Of a stretch of 64,000 nucleotides of DNA, positions 12,728 through 23,835 are shown in pieces; positions within the stretch are counted from its first letter, which is position 1; each line of letters opens with the position of its first letter. The stretch lies in the NCBI RefSeq assembly GCF_900110885.1, contig NZ_FOFJ01000007.1, forward strand, positions 1-64,000, in the 5' to 3' direction. This DNA comes from Azotobacter beijerinckii. Its GTDB lineage: Bacteria > Pseudomonadota > Gammaproteobacteria > Pseudomonadales > Pseudomonadaceae. The notes under the pieces were generated by a model. The model was not told the DNA's origin. It searched no databases and saw nothing but the letters and a program-made list of their open reading frames with translations. The translations under genes were made by a program, and so were the position numbers.

Positions 12728-13347
12728 CCGCCATACGCCTCCTGCCATTCTGCCTGGCCCTGCTCGCCGGCTCCGCGCCGGCGGAGATCTACAGCTACGT
12801 CGACGCCCAGGGCAACCGGGTCTTCACCGACCAGCCCCAGGACGGCGCACCGACGCTGCGCCTGAAGCCGACCAACCGCATGCCTGCCGCGCCCGCTCCG
12901 CCGCCAGCCGTGGAGAAGCCCGCCCCCCGAGCGCGGAAGCCCGGCTACCGCTGGCTGCGCATTCTCGAACCGGAGCCGGACGTCACCCTGCACGACACGG
13001 CGGATGCGCTGACGGTGACGGCCGCCAGCGAGCCCGCTCTGTATCCCGGCCACCGCTATCGGCTGCTGCTCGACGGCGCGGCGACCGGGCCGGGCGGGGG
13101 GCAGCCGGTCTTCTCCCTGAACGACTTGGAGCGCGGCACCCACCAGTTGGTCGTGGAAATCCTCGATGCCGACGGCCATCTCCTGGAGCGTAGCGCCGAA
13201 CAGGCCGTGCATGTGCAGCGCACGTCGCTGACCCAACGGCGCCTGGTCAACCCCTGCCAGACCGCCGATTACGGCGTACGCCCGGAATGCCCGCTGGAGG
13301 ACAAGCCAGCCCAGAGGCGGGATATCCCTTACGTGCCCTTCCTGTGA
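12724..13347 (+). CDS. DUF4124-domain secreted protein (second of a pair)
   Basis: The product is 207 residues with the same plan as its upstream neighbour. A signal peptide (MTAIRLLPFCLALLAGSAPA) is followed by a DUF4124 segment EIYSYVDAQGNRVFTDQPQ, a Pro-rich linker and a C-terminal domain with ILEPEPDVTLHDTADALTV and YRLLLDGAATG. The end carries a cysteine pair (NPCQTADYGVRPECPL) absent from the first copy. It overlaps the preceding gene by four bases. Function is unknown. Position next to ntrBC is conserved, but no mechanistic link to nitrogen control can be read from the sequence. Confidence 0.84.
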   Translation: MTAIRLLPFCLALLAGSAPAEIYSYVDAQGNRVFTDQPQDGAPTLRLKPTNRMPAAPAPPPAVEKPAPRARKPGYRWLRILEPEPDVTLHDTADALTVTAASEPALYPGHRYRLLLDGAATGPGGGQPVFSLNDLERGTHQLVVEILDADGHLLERSAEQAVHVQRTSLTQRRLVNPCQTADYGVRPECPLEDKPAQRRDIPYVPFL

Positions 13348-13530
13348 AGATCGCCCCGTTTTAGGGCGACCACCGAAATGCTCCTCTATACTGTCCCCAT
13401 ATTGGTTCATCCCCTGTCCACGGGGACGCGCCAAAAGCCGGCACGGAACACCCTACCGCGCCCTTTCTGAACACCCTGGTTCATTTCTTGCATTTGCCGA
13501 CCCGACGCCGGAGCCCTGGTAGACCAGCCA

Positions 13531-14612
13531 ATGCCTGACAACGACAGCCTGCACCGACTGCTGCTGGACAACCTGACCACCGCCACCATCCTGCTCGACG
13601 GCGAGCTGCGCCTCGAGTACATGAACCCCGCGGCAGAAATGCTGCTGGCGGTCAGCGGCCAGCGCAGTCACGGACAATTCATCAGCGAACTCTTCACCGA
13701 GTCCCCCGAAGCCCTGATCTCCCTGCGCCAGGCCGTGGCCGAGGCGCATCCCTTCACCAAGCGCGAGGCCCAGCTGACCTCGCTGACCGGCAAGACCCAG
13801 ACGGTGGACTACGCGGTGACGCCGGTCATCAATCGCGGCCAGACGCTGCTGCTGCTGGAGGTCTATCCGCGCGATCGGCTGCTGCGGATCACCAAGGAGG
13901 AGGCCCAGCTGTCCAAGCAGGAAACCACCAAGCTGCTGGTGCGCGGCCTCGCCCACGAGATCAAGAACCCGCTCGGCGGCATCCGCGGCGCAGCCCAGCT
14001 GCTCGCCCGCGAACTGCCGGACGAGGCGCTGCAGGACTACACCAACGTCATCATCGAAGAGGCCGACCGCCTGCGCAATCTGGTCGACCGCATGCTCGGC
14101 TCGAACAAGCTGCCGTCCCTGGCGATGACCAACATCCACGAGGTGCTGGAGCGGGTCTGCAGCCTGGTGGTGGCGGAAAGCGAGGGGCGCATCGTGCTGG
14201 TGCGCGACTACGACCCGAGCATCCCGGAACTGCTGATCGACCGCGAGCAGATGATCCAGGCGGTGCTCAACATCGTGCGCAACGCCATGCAGGCCCTGGC
14301 CGGCCAGAGCGACCTGCGCCTCGGCCGCATCCTCCTGCGCACTCGCACCCTGCGCCAGTTCACCATCGGCCACGTCCGCCATCGCCTGGTCTGCCAGGTG
14401 GAAATCGTCGACAACGGCCCCGGCATCCCCGCCGACCTTCAGGAAACCATGTTCTATCCCATGGTCAGCGGTCGCCCGGACGGCACCGGACTTGGCCTGG
14501 CCATCACCCAGAACATCATCAGCCAGCACCAGGGCCTGATCGAGTGCGACAGCCACCCCGGCCACACCCGCTTCTCGATCTACCTGCCGCTGGATCTAGG
14601 AGCCTCACCCAC

Positions 14613-14616
<4 letters not shown>
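13531..14616 (+). CDS. ntrB: Nitrogen regulation sensor histidine kinase NtrB
   Basis: The product is 361 residues, cytoplasmic with no transmembrane segment. An N-terminal PAS domain (residues about 7-120) is followed by the dimerisation/phosphotransfer helix [18 protein letters not shown], with phospho-accepting His142. The HATPase domain has N-box [11 protein letters not shown]1 VDNGPGIP and G2 DGTGLGLAI. It phosphorylates or dephosphorylates NtrC under control of PII (GlnB/GlnK). It overlaps ntrC by four bases (ATGA). A TATACT-like -10 at 13387-13392 could drive ntrBC independently of glnA. Confidence 0.96.
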
Positions 14617-16049
<1,433 letters not shown>

Positions 16050-16068
16050 GCCTTCCGCGTCCCGACCC

Positions 16069-16091
16069 GGCCCGCCCTGCGCGGGCCTTTT
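16069..16091 (+). terminator. Rho-independent terminator of ntrBC
   Basis: GGCCCGC-CCTGC-GCGGGCC is followed by TTTT, 20 bases after the ntrC stop. Confidence 0.85.
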
Positions 16092-16318
16092 CGTTTCGGG
16101 CCGCGGCGATTCGCGCCGCACCGGCGACGGGCATCTTTCCGACATGCTGGGGTTGTATCGTGGGGCGCCCGGCCCCATATCGGGTATTCGGTGGGCGCAA
16201 TCGCCGAAACCTTCGATTGACCGGAGCAATGGACCCCATGCGGTCAATCAATCAAGGTTTTCGTCCGGATCGCGTAGTATCGCCACTGTTTTACCCATCC
16301 ACAAAAAGGAGTTCGCAG

Positions 16319-16882
16319 ATGTCTCTGATCAACACCGAAGTCAAGCCGTTCAAAGCTACCGCCTTCCACAACGGCAAGTTCGTCGACGTCACCGAAGCCA
16401 GCCTGAAAGGAAAGTGGTCCGTCTTCTTCTTCTACCCGGCCGACTTCACCTTCATCTGCCCGACCGAACTGGGCGACCTGGCCGACAACTACGCCGAATT
16501 CCAGAAGCTGGGCGTGGAAATCTATGCCGTGTCCACCGACACCCACTTCACCCACAAGGCTTGGCACGACAGCTCCGAAACCATCAAGAAGATCCAGTTC
16601 CCGATGGTAGGCGACCCGACCCTGACCATCTCCCGCAACTTCGAAGTGCTGATCGAAGAAGCCGGCCTGGCCGAGCGCGGCACCTTCGTCGTCGACCCGC
16701 AGGGCAAGATCCAGATCATCGAGCTGAACGCCGGTAACGTCGGCCGCGACGCCAACGAACTGCTGCGCAAGATCAAGGCGGCCCAGTACGTCGCCGCCCA
16801 CCCGGGCGAAGTCTGCCCGGCCAAGTGGAAGGAAGGCGCCGGCACCCTGAAGCCGTCGCTGGATCTGGTCGGCAAGATCTAA
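16319..16882 (+). CDS. ahpC: Alkyl hydroperoxide reductase C (2-Cys peroxiredoxin)
   Basis: The product is 187 residues, exact family length. It reduces hydrogen peroxide, organic hydroperoxides and peroxynitrite in the cytoplasm, normally recharged by AhpF. The peroxidatic Cys47 lies in DFTFICPTE and the resolving Cys166 in [11 protein letters not shown] at 16319 follows AAAAAGGAG. No ahpF is present in the window. The gene is followed by its own terminator. OxyR control is likely from family knowledge, but I could not define a site in 16092-16318 by eye. Confidence 0.96.
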   Translation: MSLINTEVKPFKATAFHNGKFVDVTEASLKGKWSVFFFYPADFTFICPTELGDLADNYAEFQKLGVEIYAVSTDTHFTHKAWHDSSETIKKIQFPMVGDPTLTISRNFEVLIEEAGLAERGTFVVDPQGKIQIIELNAGNVGRDANELLRKIKAAQYVAAHPGEVCPAKWKEGAGTLKPSLDLVGKI

Positions 16883-16934
16883 GCCGCCCCAGACCTCCGC
16901 GCCACGGCGCCGAAACCGGCCCCGCCCGCGCACG

Positions 16935-16968
16935 AAAACGCCCGGCCGCGCTGCGACCGGGCGTTTTT
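16935..16968 (+). terminator. Rho-independent terminator of ahpC
   Basis: AAAACGCCCGG and CCGGGCGTTTTT pair around a GC-rich 12-base loop, about 50 bases after the ahpC stop. Confidence 0.9.
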
Positions 16969-16982
16969 CATTGCAGCCGTAG

Positions 16983-17011
16983 GGTGGAAAATCGCGTCAG
17001 CGTTTTCCACC
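16983..17011. repeat. Short intergenic palindrome (REP-like)
   Basis: GGTGGAAAA and TTTTCCACC flank an 11-base loop between ahpC and the convergent acyl-CoA dehydrogenase. It resembles other GGTGG-type palindromes in the window (29767, 41186, 44368) and may also help terminate the minus-strand gene. Confidence 0.6.
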
Positions 17012-17022
17012 GGCCCATACCC

Positions 17023-18828
<1,806 letters not shown>

Positions 18829-19093
18829 GGTCGTCGTCCTCTGAAACCGTCCTGTTGTCCAGAAGAAGGTATGGCCGATTCGCCGCCCGGGCAAGCGGTT
18901 CGCCGCATTCGCCAGGCCAACCGCGGCGCGGCCCGCCAGCGGATACGCACAGCGGCCGCCTGCATCGGCAACGACGCCCGATCCACATGGCATACGTGGG
19001 CCAGCGCACCGACACAGGGCTGGTTCGCTGCCATCGTCGGCCTACCGGCGCCTCGCAATTTCGCGAGACCGCGGATCAGGAGGACCCGCCATC

Positions 19094-19303
19094 ATGGGCC
19101 TACCCAGTGCAGACGAACTCAAAGGCCAGTGGAAACAGCAGGTCGGCGCCGCCAAGCTCGCCTGGGGCAAGTTGACCGAGGACGAGCTGCTGCAAGCCGA
19201 AGGCCGCGAGGAGAAGCTCGCCGGCCTGATTCAGGAGCGCTACGCCATCACCCGCGACGAAGCCGAAAAACAGGTCAAGGACTTCCTCGGGAAACTCAAG
19301 TAG
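19094..19303 (+). CDS. CsbD family stress protein
   Basis: The product is 69 residues, highly charged and helical. It contains the CsbD motif set ELKGQWKQQVGAAKLAWGKL and ERYAITRDEAEKQVKDFL, lacking any signal peptide. CsbD proteins are general-stress, often sigma-B or RpoS-dependent, and of unknown mechanism. A TCAGGAGG ribosome-binding site precedes the ATG. It is the first gene of the stress-type block and is followed by a BON-domain gene, a common pairing in proteobacteria. Confidence 0.9.
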   Translation: MGLPSADELKGQWKQQVGAAKLAWGKLTEDELLQAEGREEKLAGLIQERYAITRDEAEKQVKDFLGKLK

Positions 19304-19437
19304 CGCGGTCGGTCGGAATACCTGCCGCGCCGTAACGCCCCGGACGGCAGGCGGTCAGGACGACGCTCAGGCCGCCCGGGGCCGTCGTGCGACGGTTCCC
19401 GAGCGGTGGCGATTCCTTTCCACGCTGGAGAAACAAC

Positions 19438-20265
19438 ATGTACGCACCGCCCCGCAAGCTCATCCTGGCCTCCGGCATCGCCCTGGCGATGAGCGTCATG
19501 AGCGGCATGGTCGCCGCCGCGACGGACCAGGAAATCACCGATGCACGGCAGGAAACCCAGATCTGGACAACCTATGCCCTGAGCCCCTACCTGCGCGCCA
19601 ACGACCTCAAGGTGTCGGTGCACAACGGCAAGGCCACGCTGACCGGCGTGGTCGAGGAAGAGGTCAACAAGGAGCTGGCGAAGGAGATCGCCCTGGGCGT
19701 CCACGGCATCACCGCGGTGGACAACCAGATCGCGGTCAAGGCCGACTTCACGCCGAAGCCAAGCGCCGAGCCCGGTTATGGCGAGCGCATCGAGGACACC
19801 AGCATCACCACGGCGATCAAGTCGAAGCTGCTGTGGAACCGCCACACCAATGGGCTATCCACCAAGGTCGAGACCCGCCGGGGCCGGGTGACGCTGAGCG
19901 GCACCGCCGACAGTGCGGCAGCCCAGGATACCGCCGGACGCCTGGCCATGAGCACCCGCGGCGTGGTCTCGGTGAGCAATCAGCTGGTGATCGACAGCAA
20001 CAAATCGAACGCCGTCGATAGCGCGAAGAGTTCCATGAGCAAGGCCGAGGAGGAAATCTCCGACAGCTGGATCACCACCAAGGTGAAGTCCACCCTCCTG
20101 TATTCCAGCAATGTTGCCGGCTCCGACATCGCGGTCAGCACCCAGGGCGGCATCGTCACCCTGAGCGGCAAGGTGAACAACGGCGCCGAGCGCGACCTGG
20201 CGGTCGAACTCGCCCAGAACGTCCGCGGCGTCAAGAGCGTCGACGCCAAGGGCCTGACGTTCTAG
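19438..20265 (+). CDS. Secreted protein with three BON domains
   Basis: The product is 275 residues. The signal peptide covers about residues 1-27 (RKLILASGIALAMSVMSGMVAAA). Three BON domains follow at approximately 35-105, 118-182 and 198-272. Each has the pattern of an initial helix (ITTAIKSKLLWN, ITTKVKSTLLYS), then strands ending in GxVTLSG, then a GV..V.NQL-type close. BON domains bind phospholipid or the envelope, as in OsmY, and protect against osmotic stress. The ATG at 19438 follows GGAGAAACAAC. It lies between csbD and a cardiolipin-synthase-like gene 12 bases downstream, so the last two may be one transcript. Confidence 0.9.
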   Translation: MYAPPRKLILASGIALAMSVMSGMVAAATDQEITDARQETQIWTTYALSPYLRANDLKVSVHNGKATLTGVVEEEVNKELAKEIALGVHGITAVDNQIAVKADFTPKPSAEPGYGERIEDTSITTAIKSKLLWNRHTNGLSTKVETRRGRVTLSGTADSAAAQDTAGRLAMSTRGVVSVSNQLVIDSNKSNAVDSAKSSMSKAEEEISDSWITTKVKSTLLYSSNVAGSDIAVSTQGGIVTLSGKVNNGAERDLAVELAQNVRGVKSVDAKGLTF

Positions 20266-20277
20266 CGCACCGCGAGG

Positions 20278-21687
20278 GTGCCGGCGGTGCACGCGCGCAG
20301 GCGTGCGGCGACGATCGCGGCGGCGGCAGTGCTGCTCCTGGTCCTGGCACTGTTCGGCGCCTACCGTTCGTTGCCGACCCTCGTACCGGACATGGCGCGC
20401 CCTGCCCCGCCGCCGGTGCAGCTCGACGACGCCCACGGACCGCTGTCGGCCGAGCGCAGCAAGGCCATCCTCGAGCGCCTCGCGGCCGGCGGCGTGGCCA
20501 CCGACATCTTCGCGCTGCACCTGGCGGTCGAAGAAGCCATCACCGGCAGCCCCCTGACCACGGGCAACAAGGTCGAGCTGCTGCAGGACGGCCCGCAAAC
20601 CTATCAGGCGATGATCAAGGCCATCGGTGCCGCACGCGACCATATCAACATGGAGACCTACATCCTCGACGACGACGCGGTCGGCCAGCGTTTCGCCGAG
20701 ACGCTGATCGCCCGGCAGCGGGAGGGCGTGCAGGTCAACCTGATCCGCGACAGCGTCGGTACCCTCGGCACGCCGGGCGAATTCTTCACCCGCCTCACCG
20801 ACGCCGGCATCAACGTGCTGGAGTTCAACCCGGTCAATCCGCTGACCGCCAAGACCGGCTGGCAGATGAACCAGCGCGACCACCGCAAGCTGCTGATCGT
20901 CGACGGACGCATCGCCTTTCTCGGCGGCATCAACATCAGCAGCGTCTATTCGGGCGGATCGTTCAAGCGGCACTCCAAGGTGCGGCCCGGCGGCACGTCG
21001 CCCTGGCGCGACACCGACCTGCGGCTCGAAGGGCCGGTGGTCGCCGAGCTGCAAAAGCTGTTCGTCGACACCTGGGAAAAGCAGCAAGGCCCGCCGCTGG
21101 CGGCACGCCTCTACTTTCCGCCGGTCGAACGCAAGGGCAACGAGGTGGTGCGCGCCATCGGCAGCTCGCCGGAAGACCCCTACAGCCTGATCTACGTCAC
21201 GCTGATCTCGGCACTGCGCAGCGCGCAAAGCGAAATCTGGCTGACCAACGCCTACTTCGTGCCCGACCCGCAGCTGCTAGCGGCGCTCAAGGCGGCGGTG
21301 GCGCGCGGCGTCGACGTCAGGCTGCTGCTGCCCGGCCATACCGATTCGTGGCTGGTCTTCCAGGCCGGTCGCGCCTACTACAGCGAGCTGCTGGAGGCCG
21401 GCGTCAAGCTTTACCAGCGCCGCGACGCCCTGCTGCACGTCAAGACCGCGGTGATCGACGGCGTATGGTCCACGGTGGGCTCGACCAACCTCGACTGGCG
21501 CAGTTTCCTGCACAACCACGAGGTCAATGCCGTGGTGCTCGGCAGCGAATTCGGCGACCGGATGCGGGCCGCGTTTCTCGCCGACCTGGCGAAGTCGGAC
21601 GCGATCGCCTTGGAAAAATGGCGGCGCCGCCCGCTTGACGACCGCGCCCGGGAGCTGCTCGGACGCCTCTGGGAGTACTGGCTTTAA
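20278..21687 (+). CDS. Phospholipase D family cardiolipin-synthase-like enzyme
   Basis: The product is about 466-469 residues. An N-terminal membrane anchor (residues about 10-28) is followed by two PLD domains with intact HKD motifs, HRKLLIVDG and HVKTAVIDG. The spacing and the NxxS/NLDWRSFLHNHE surroundings match bacterial cardiolipin synthases. The expected reaction is phosphatidyl transfer between phosphatidylglycerols or related lipids at the inner membrane. The start is uncertain: two in-frame GTG codons (20278 and 20287) are possible, and the second is better spaced from GCGAGG. It follows the BON gene closely, which suggests an envelope-stress role for the pair. Confidence 0.85.
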   Translation: MPAVHARRRAATIAAAAVLLLVLALFGAYRSLPTLVPDMARPAPPPVQLDDAHGPLSAERSKAILERLAAGGVATDIFALHLAVEEAITGSPLTTGNKVELLQDGPQTYQAMIKAIGAARDHINMETYILDDDAVGQRFAETLIARQREGVQVNLIRDSVGTLGTPGEFFTRLTDAGINVLEFNPVNPLTAKTGWQMNQRDHRKLLIVDGRIAFLGGINISSVYSGGSFKRHSKVRPGGTSPWRDTDLRLEGPVVAELQKLFVDTWEKQQGPPLAARLYFPPVERKGNEVVRAIGSSPEDPYSLIYVTLISALRSAQSEIWLTNAYFVPDPQLLAALKAAVARGVDVRLLLPGHTDSWLVFQAGRAYYSELLEAGVKLYQRRDALLHVKTAVIDGVWSTVGSTNLDWRSFLHNHEVNAVVLGSEFGDRMRAAFLADLAKSDAIALEKWRRRPLDDRARELLGRLWEYWL

Positions 21688-21709
21688 GGCGACCCCCTTT
21701 CAAGGTCTT
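21678..21709. repeat. Solo copy of the miniature-element end sequence
   Basis: The 15-mer CCCTTTCAAGGTCTT at 21695-21709 is the same as the terminal repeat of the element at 23836-24066. The adjoining 14-mer CTGGCTTTAAGGCG (21678-21691, containing the stop codon of the PLD gene) recurs beside that element at 24067-24080. This marks a relic or a rearrangement end. Confidence 0.6.
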
Positions 21710-21950
21710 GCACTTTCCCATTGGGGAGCCCAAGGAGTGAGGTTGATACCGCTTCAGTAGACTAAAACGGAGGCGCAGGTCTAATCCGTGAGGTAAAGGT
21801 ATTCTCCCTGCGTGGCACCCACCTGCTCTGGATATTCGCCCGTACCCAGGTTGCCAAGGACTGAAGAAAGTGGAAATAGACACAGGCAGTCAGGCTTTAT
21901 CAGTTGTGCCGGCTGCCGGGGTGATTACTTTTTATCATTGAGGACTGGGT
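21710..21950. other. Intergenic region without recognisable gene
   Basis: The sequence is of mixed composition between the PLD gene and the small-ORF cassette. No start with a ribosome-binding site leads to a frame I can support. GC falls steadily toward 22000, unlike the upstream genes. Confidence 0.5.
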
Positions 21951-21956
21951 GGAAAT

Positions 21957-22067
21957 ATGAATAAGCCCAAGGTTAGTGTAAGTATTTTTGAAACAGGCGG
22001 GAAAGGATATGGCATGGTCGCTTTTTTGTGCTGGGAATTTGACAAAACAAAAAAGTGGCTATACTGA
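21957..22067 (+). CDS. Possible 36-residue peptide
   Basis: The ATG at 21957 follows GGGTGGAAAT and opens a 36-codon frame with an alternating hydrophobic and charged pattern (MNKPKVSVSIFETG..., ending in TKKWLY). It is short, unique and AT-rich, and its end overlaps the candidate RpoS -10 at 22059-22065. It may be a real small protein or chance. I do not recognise it. Confidence 0.25.
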   Translation: MNKPKVSVSIFETGGKGYGMVAFLCWEFDKTKKWLY

Positions 22068-22070
22068 AAG
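22039..22070 (+). promoter_or_regulatory. Candidate RpoS-type promoter for the hydrophilin cassette
   Basis: GGCTATACTGAAA at 22057-22069 contains CTATACT, the -10 signature preferred by RpoS in pseudomonads, with the favoured C just before TATACT. A TTGACA at 22039-22044 sits 15 bases upstream, so sigma-70 could also use it. It lies about 125 bases before the first small gene of the cassette. Confidence 0.55.
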
Positions 22071-22191
22071 CGCGCAATGATGCTTGAAGCTTAATCAGGC
22101 ATAGGGAAAATCAAGAAGCGCAGAATGGTTGGTAGGGATTGCATATAGGTTGCATATATATAAGCAACTGCGCAATGACCGTCGACGAGAC

Positions 22192-22317
22192 ATGCCGCAA
22201 GAGCAAGATAAGAGCGGTAAGCCGCCAAGGCGGTTCACAACCACGATTTCCATAGAGGAAATCGAATACGAGGGCGGCGAGGCAGTGCAAGGGCAGCCAA
22301 CGTGTCAGGAAGATTGA
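22192..22317 (+). CDS. Short acidic protein, copy 1
   Basis: The product is 41 residues with no recognised family. It has a basic N-terminal part (DKSGKPPRRF), a central TTTISIEEIEYEGGEAVQ strand-like segment and an acidic tail ending QPTCQED with a single cysteine. I choose the ATG at 22192 because the same start and frame are kept in copy 2, where a 6-base deletion removes two residues (EQ) without breaking the frame. A longer frame from 22129 exists only in copy 1. It sits 90 bases before the Gln/Gly-rich gene and has the same partner in copy 2, so the two genes appear to form a unit. It is probably cytoplasmic, since it lacks signal or membrane segments. Confidence 0.55.
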   Translation: MPQEQDKSGKPPRRFTTTISIEEIEYEGGEAVQGQPTCQED

Positions 22318-22406
22318 AAGATTATTGATCAAAGGAAAAGCTAATCAATTCGAGCCCATGAGCCAGCGCCCAAACGAACGATGTTATGTTATGTGAGGAC
22401 TTCATC

Positions 22407-22844
22407 ATGGCCACTGAAAAACAACCAGGTCAACCAGGTCAGCCAGGCAAGCAAGGAGGAGTCGATCCGCAACTGGACCAGAATGCCGGCCAGCGTGCAG
22501 GCAGCCAAGGCGCCGGGCAGACCGGCCAGCAGGACCGCAACCAGAGCCAAGGCCAACAAGGCCGTGAAGCTGGACAGCAGGGCAGCAGCCAGCAAGGCCA
22601 TCAGGGCGGGCAACAGGGCCAGCAAGGTCAACAAGGCCGTGAAGCCGGACAGCAGGGTAGCAGCCAGCAAGGCCATCAGGGCGGGCAACAAGGCCAGCAA
22701 GGTCAACAAGACCAGCAAGGCCGTCAGGGTGGTCAACCAGGGCAACAGCGCAGCAACCTGAGCGAAGAGGAGCAGCGCAAAGCGAACCAGGCTCGGCAGG
22801 ACCAGGAACAACAAGGGCAAGGCCGCAACCCATCCAAGCAATAA
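22407..22844 (+). CDS. Gln/Gly-rich hydrophilin-like repeat protein, copy 1
   Basis: The product is 145 residues, almost devoid of hydrophobic residues and dominated by Gln, Gly, Ser, Arg and Asp. It begins MATEKQPGQPGQPGKQGG and ends GQGRNPSK followed by one Gln. A 25-residue unit (GQQGREAGQQGSSQQGHQGG plus five residues) is repeated exactly in tandem at 22551-22625 and 22626-22700. A more polar ...SEEEQRKANQARQDQ segment precedes the end. It should be intrinsically disordered and resembles hydrophilins and KGG-type stress proteins in composition, though I cannot assign a named family. The ATG at 22407 has a conserved GAGG at optimal spacing. A candidate RpoS promoter lies upstream of the cassette. 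Confidence 0.8.
   Translation: MATEKQPGQPGQPGKQGGVDPQLDQNAGQRAGSQGAGQTGQQDRNQSQGQQGREAGQQGSSQQGHQGGQQGQQGQQGREAGQQGSSQQGHQGGQQGQQGQQDQQGRQGGQPGQQRSNLSEEEQRKANQARQDQEQQGQGRNPSKQ
22551..22700. repeat. Internal 75-bp tandem repeat in the hydrophilin-like gene
   Basis: Two adjacent 75-base units differ at only a few third positions and keep the reading frame. They explain why copy 1 of the protein is about three times as long as copy 2. Confidence 0.88.
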
Positions 22845-22885
22845 GGTCAATATATAAGCAACTGCGCAATGACCGTCGACGAGAC

Positions 22886-23005
22886 ATGCCGCAAGATAAG
22901 AGCGGTAAGTCGCCAAGGCGGTTCACAACCACGATTTCCATAGAGGAAATCGAATACGAGGGCGGTGAGGCAGTGCAAGGGCAGCCAACGTGTCAGGAAG
23001 ATTGA
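22886..23005 (+). CDS. Short acidic protein, copy 2
   Basis: The product is 39 residues. It is identical to copy 1 except for loss of the EQ dipeptide after residue 3 and a Pro-to-Ser change in the basic segment. Preservation of the frame through a length change, and one amino-acid change in about 39, suggest that the encoded peptide is under selection. It again lies about 90 bases upstream of a Gln/Gly-rich gene. Function is unknown. Confidence 0.52.
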   Translation: MPQDKSGKSPRRFTTTISIEEIEYEGGEAVQGQPTCQED

Positions 23006-23094
23006 AAGATTATTGAACAAAGGAAAAGCTAATCAATTCGAGCCCATGAGCCAGCGCCCAAACGAACGATGTGATGTTATGTGAGGACTTCATC

Positions 23095-23247
23095 ATGGCC
23101 ATTGAAAAACAACCAGGTCAGCCAAGCAAGCAAGGAGGAAGCAAGCCGCAACAGGGGCAGCGTGCAGGCAGCGAAGGCGCCAAGCAGACCGGCCAGCAGG
23201 ACCGCAACCGGAGCCAGGGTCAACAAGACCGCAACCCGTCCAAGTAA
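23095..23247 (+). CDS. Gln/Gly-rich hydrophilin-like protein, copy 2 (short)
   Basis: The product is 50 residues beginning MAIEKQPGQPSKQGG and ending QQDRNPSK. It matches the ends of copy 1 but lacks its central repeats, so it may represent the ancestral size. It contains no hydrophobic core and is predicted disordered. The ribosome-binding site and spacing are the same as in copy 1 (GAGGACTTCATC before ATG). Confidence 0.7.
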   Translation: MAIEKQPGQPSKQGGSKPQQGQRAGSEGAKQTGQQDRNRSQGQQDRNPSK

Positions 23248-23248
23248 T

Positions 23249-23551
23249 AAAAGACCCGCTGGATTGATCCGGTCAGCCAGTCATCTTCTGGTAAATGACA
23301 GGGTCGATAGATGGCCCCGAACAGTGAGTCGGGGCCATTCTCCAGAACTGTTCAAACAATGTATTCATGATGCACTGTGTTCTTGTCGCCGACTGTCAGT
23401 CGGCCTTCGCCTTGCGGCTACCCAGCGGCAGGCGCCACAGCTCATAACGCTCTTCCCCACTCTTGACCGCGCCCGCTCGGCGAAACCCTCAACTGCCGGT
23501 TTCGCTAGGCCGTGAAAATTAACGAAATTCCTTCTGCCCGAGATCACGACC
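23249..23551. other. Intergenic region with terminator only
   Basis: Apart from the hairpin at 23312-23337 I see no gene. The 23400-23550 part has higher GC and no frame with a supported start. Confidence 0.5.
23312..23337 (+). terminator. Probable terminator of the cassette
   Basis: TGGCCCCGA-ACAGTGAG-TCGGGGCCA forms a strong 9-base stem followed by a weak TTCT. It lies 65 bases after the second hydrophilin-like gene. Confidence 0.65.
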
Positions 23552-23749
23552 TTGACTGTCAACGAACTGATTGCCTGCCTGCAGGCCTTGCCCGCGGATG
23601 TCAGGGAATTGCCGGTGGTGACCGGACTGACCTATCTGGAAACCATTGAGGAGGCGCCTGTGGTGCTGTATCGGGACCGGCAAAACAATGCCCGGATGCC
23701 GGTGAGCCTGTCGCCCAACAGCAATCTCGAGCGGGTGCTTTCCCTCTGA
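23552..23749 (+). CDS. Small conserved-type hypothetical protein
   Basis: The product is 65 residues from a TTG start (no ATG or GTG is available in frame nearby). The pattern TVNELIACLQALPADVRELPVVTG, then EEAPVVLYR, resembles small phage and plasmid proteins that open with a TVxELIxxLxxLPxDxxVxV fold. No function is known. Codon use is like that of the host, unlike the AT-rich cassette just upstream. Confidence 0.5.
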   Translation: MTVNELIACLQALPADVRELPVVTGLTYLETIEEAPVVLYRDRQNNARMPVSLSPNSNLERVLSL

Positions 23750-23835
23750 CAGCCCTCCAGCGGCCCGGCATGCAGCGCCGCCGTTTCGCTGTGCGCTTTG
23801 CTCGCCTTTTGCGCTGTAGGCCCTCTCAGAGGCAC

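Larger units (their letters stand above)
22157..22850. repeat. Tandem duplication, unit 1 (694 bp)
   Basis: Unit 1 begins at TATATAAGCA and carries a short acidic protein gene plus a Gln/Gly-rich protein gene. Unit 2 starts immediately after it at 22851 with the same sequence. The two are nearly identical through the small gene, the roughly 90-base spacer, the ribosome-binding site and the first codons of the second gene. Unit 1 is longer because its second gene has gained internal repeats. Confidence 0.9.
22851..23248. repeat. Tandem duplication, unit 2 (about 398 bp)
   Basis: This is the second copy of the two-gene cassette and follows unit 1 without a gap. Differences from unit 1 are a 6-base in-frame deletion in the small gene, scattered point changes, and lack of the internal repeats in the Gln/Gly-rich gene. 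Conservation of non-coding spacer as well as genes points to a fairly recent duplication. Confidence 0.88.

Noticed and set aside
22129..22191. Longer start for the first short acidic protein (from 22129)
   Set aside because: The upstream part is outside the duplicated unit and absent from copy 2, while the ATG at 22192 is shared by both copies.
22407..22844. CRISPR-like array from the regular repeats in this gene
   Set aside because: Repeats are adjacent coding units of 75 bases with no unique spacers, and no cas genes exist in the window.
22389..22916. Minus-strand open frame rich in Ala/Leu across the hydrophilin-like gene, looking like a membrane protein
   Set aside because: It is the reverse reading of a Gln/Gly repeat (CAG/CAA gives Leu), with no ribosome-binding site, and the plus strand carries conserved start sites in both copies.
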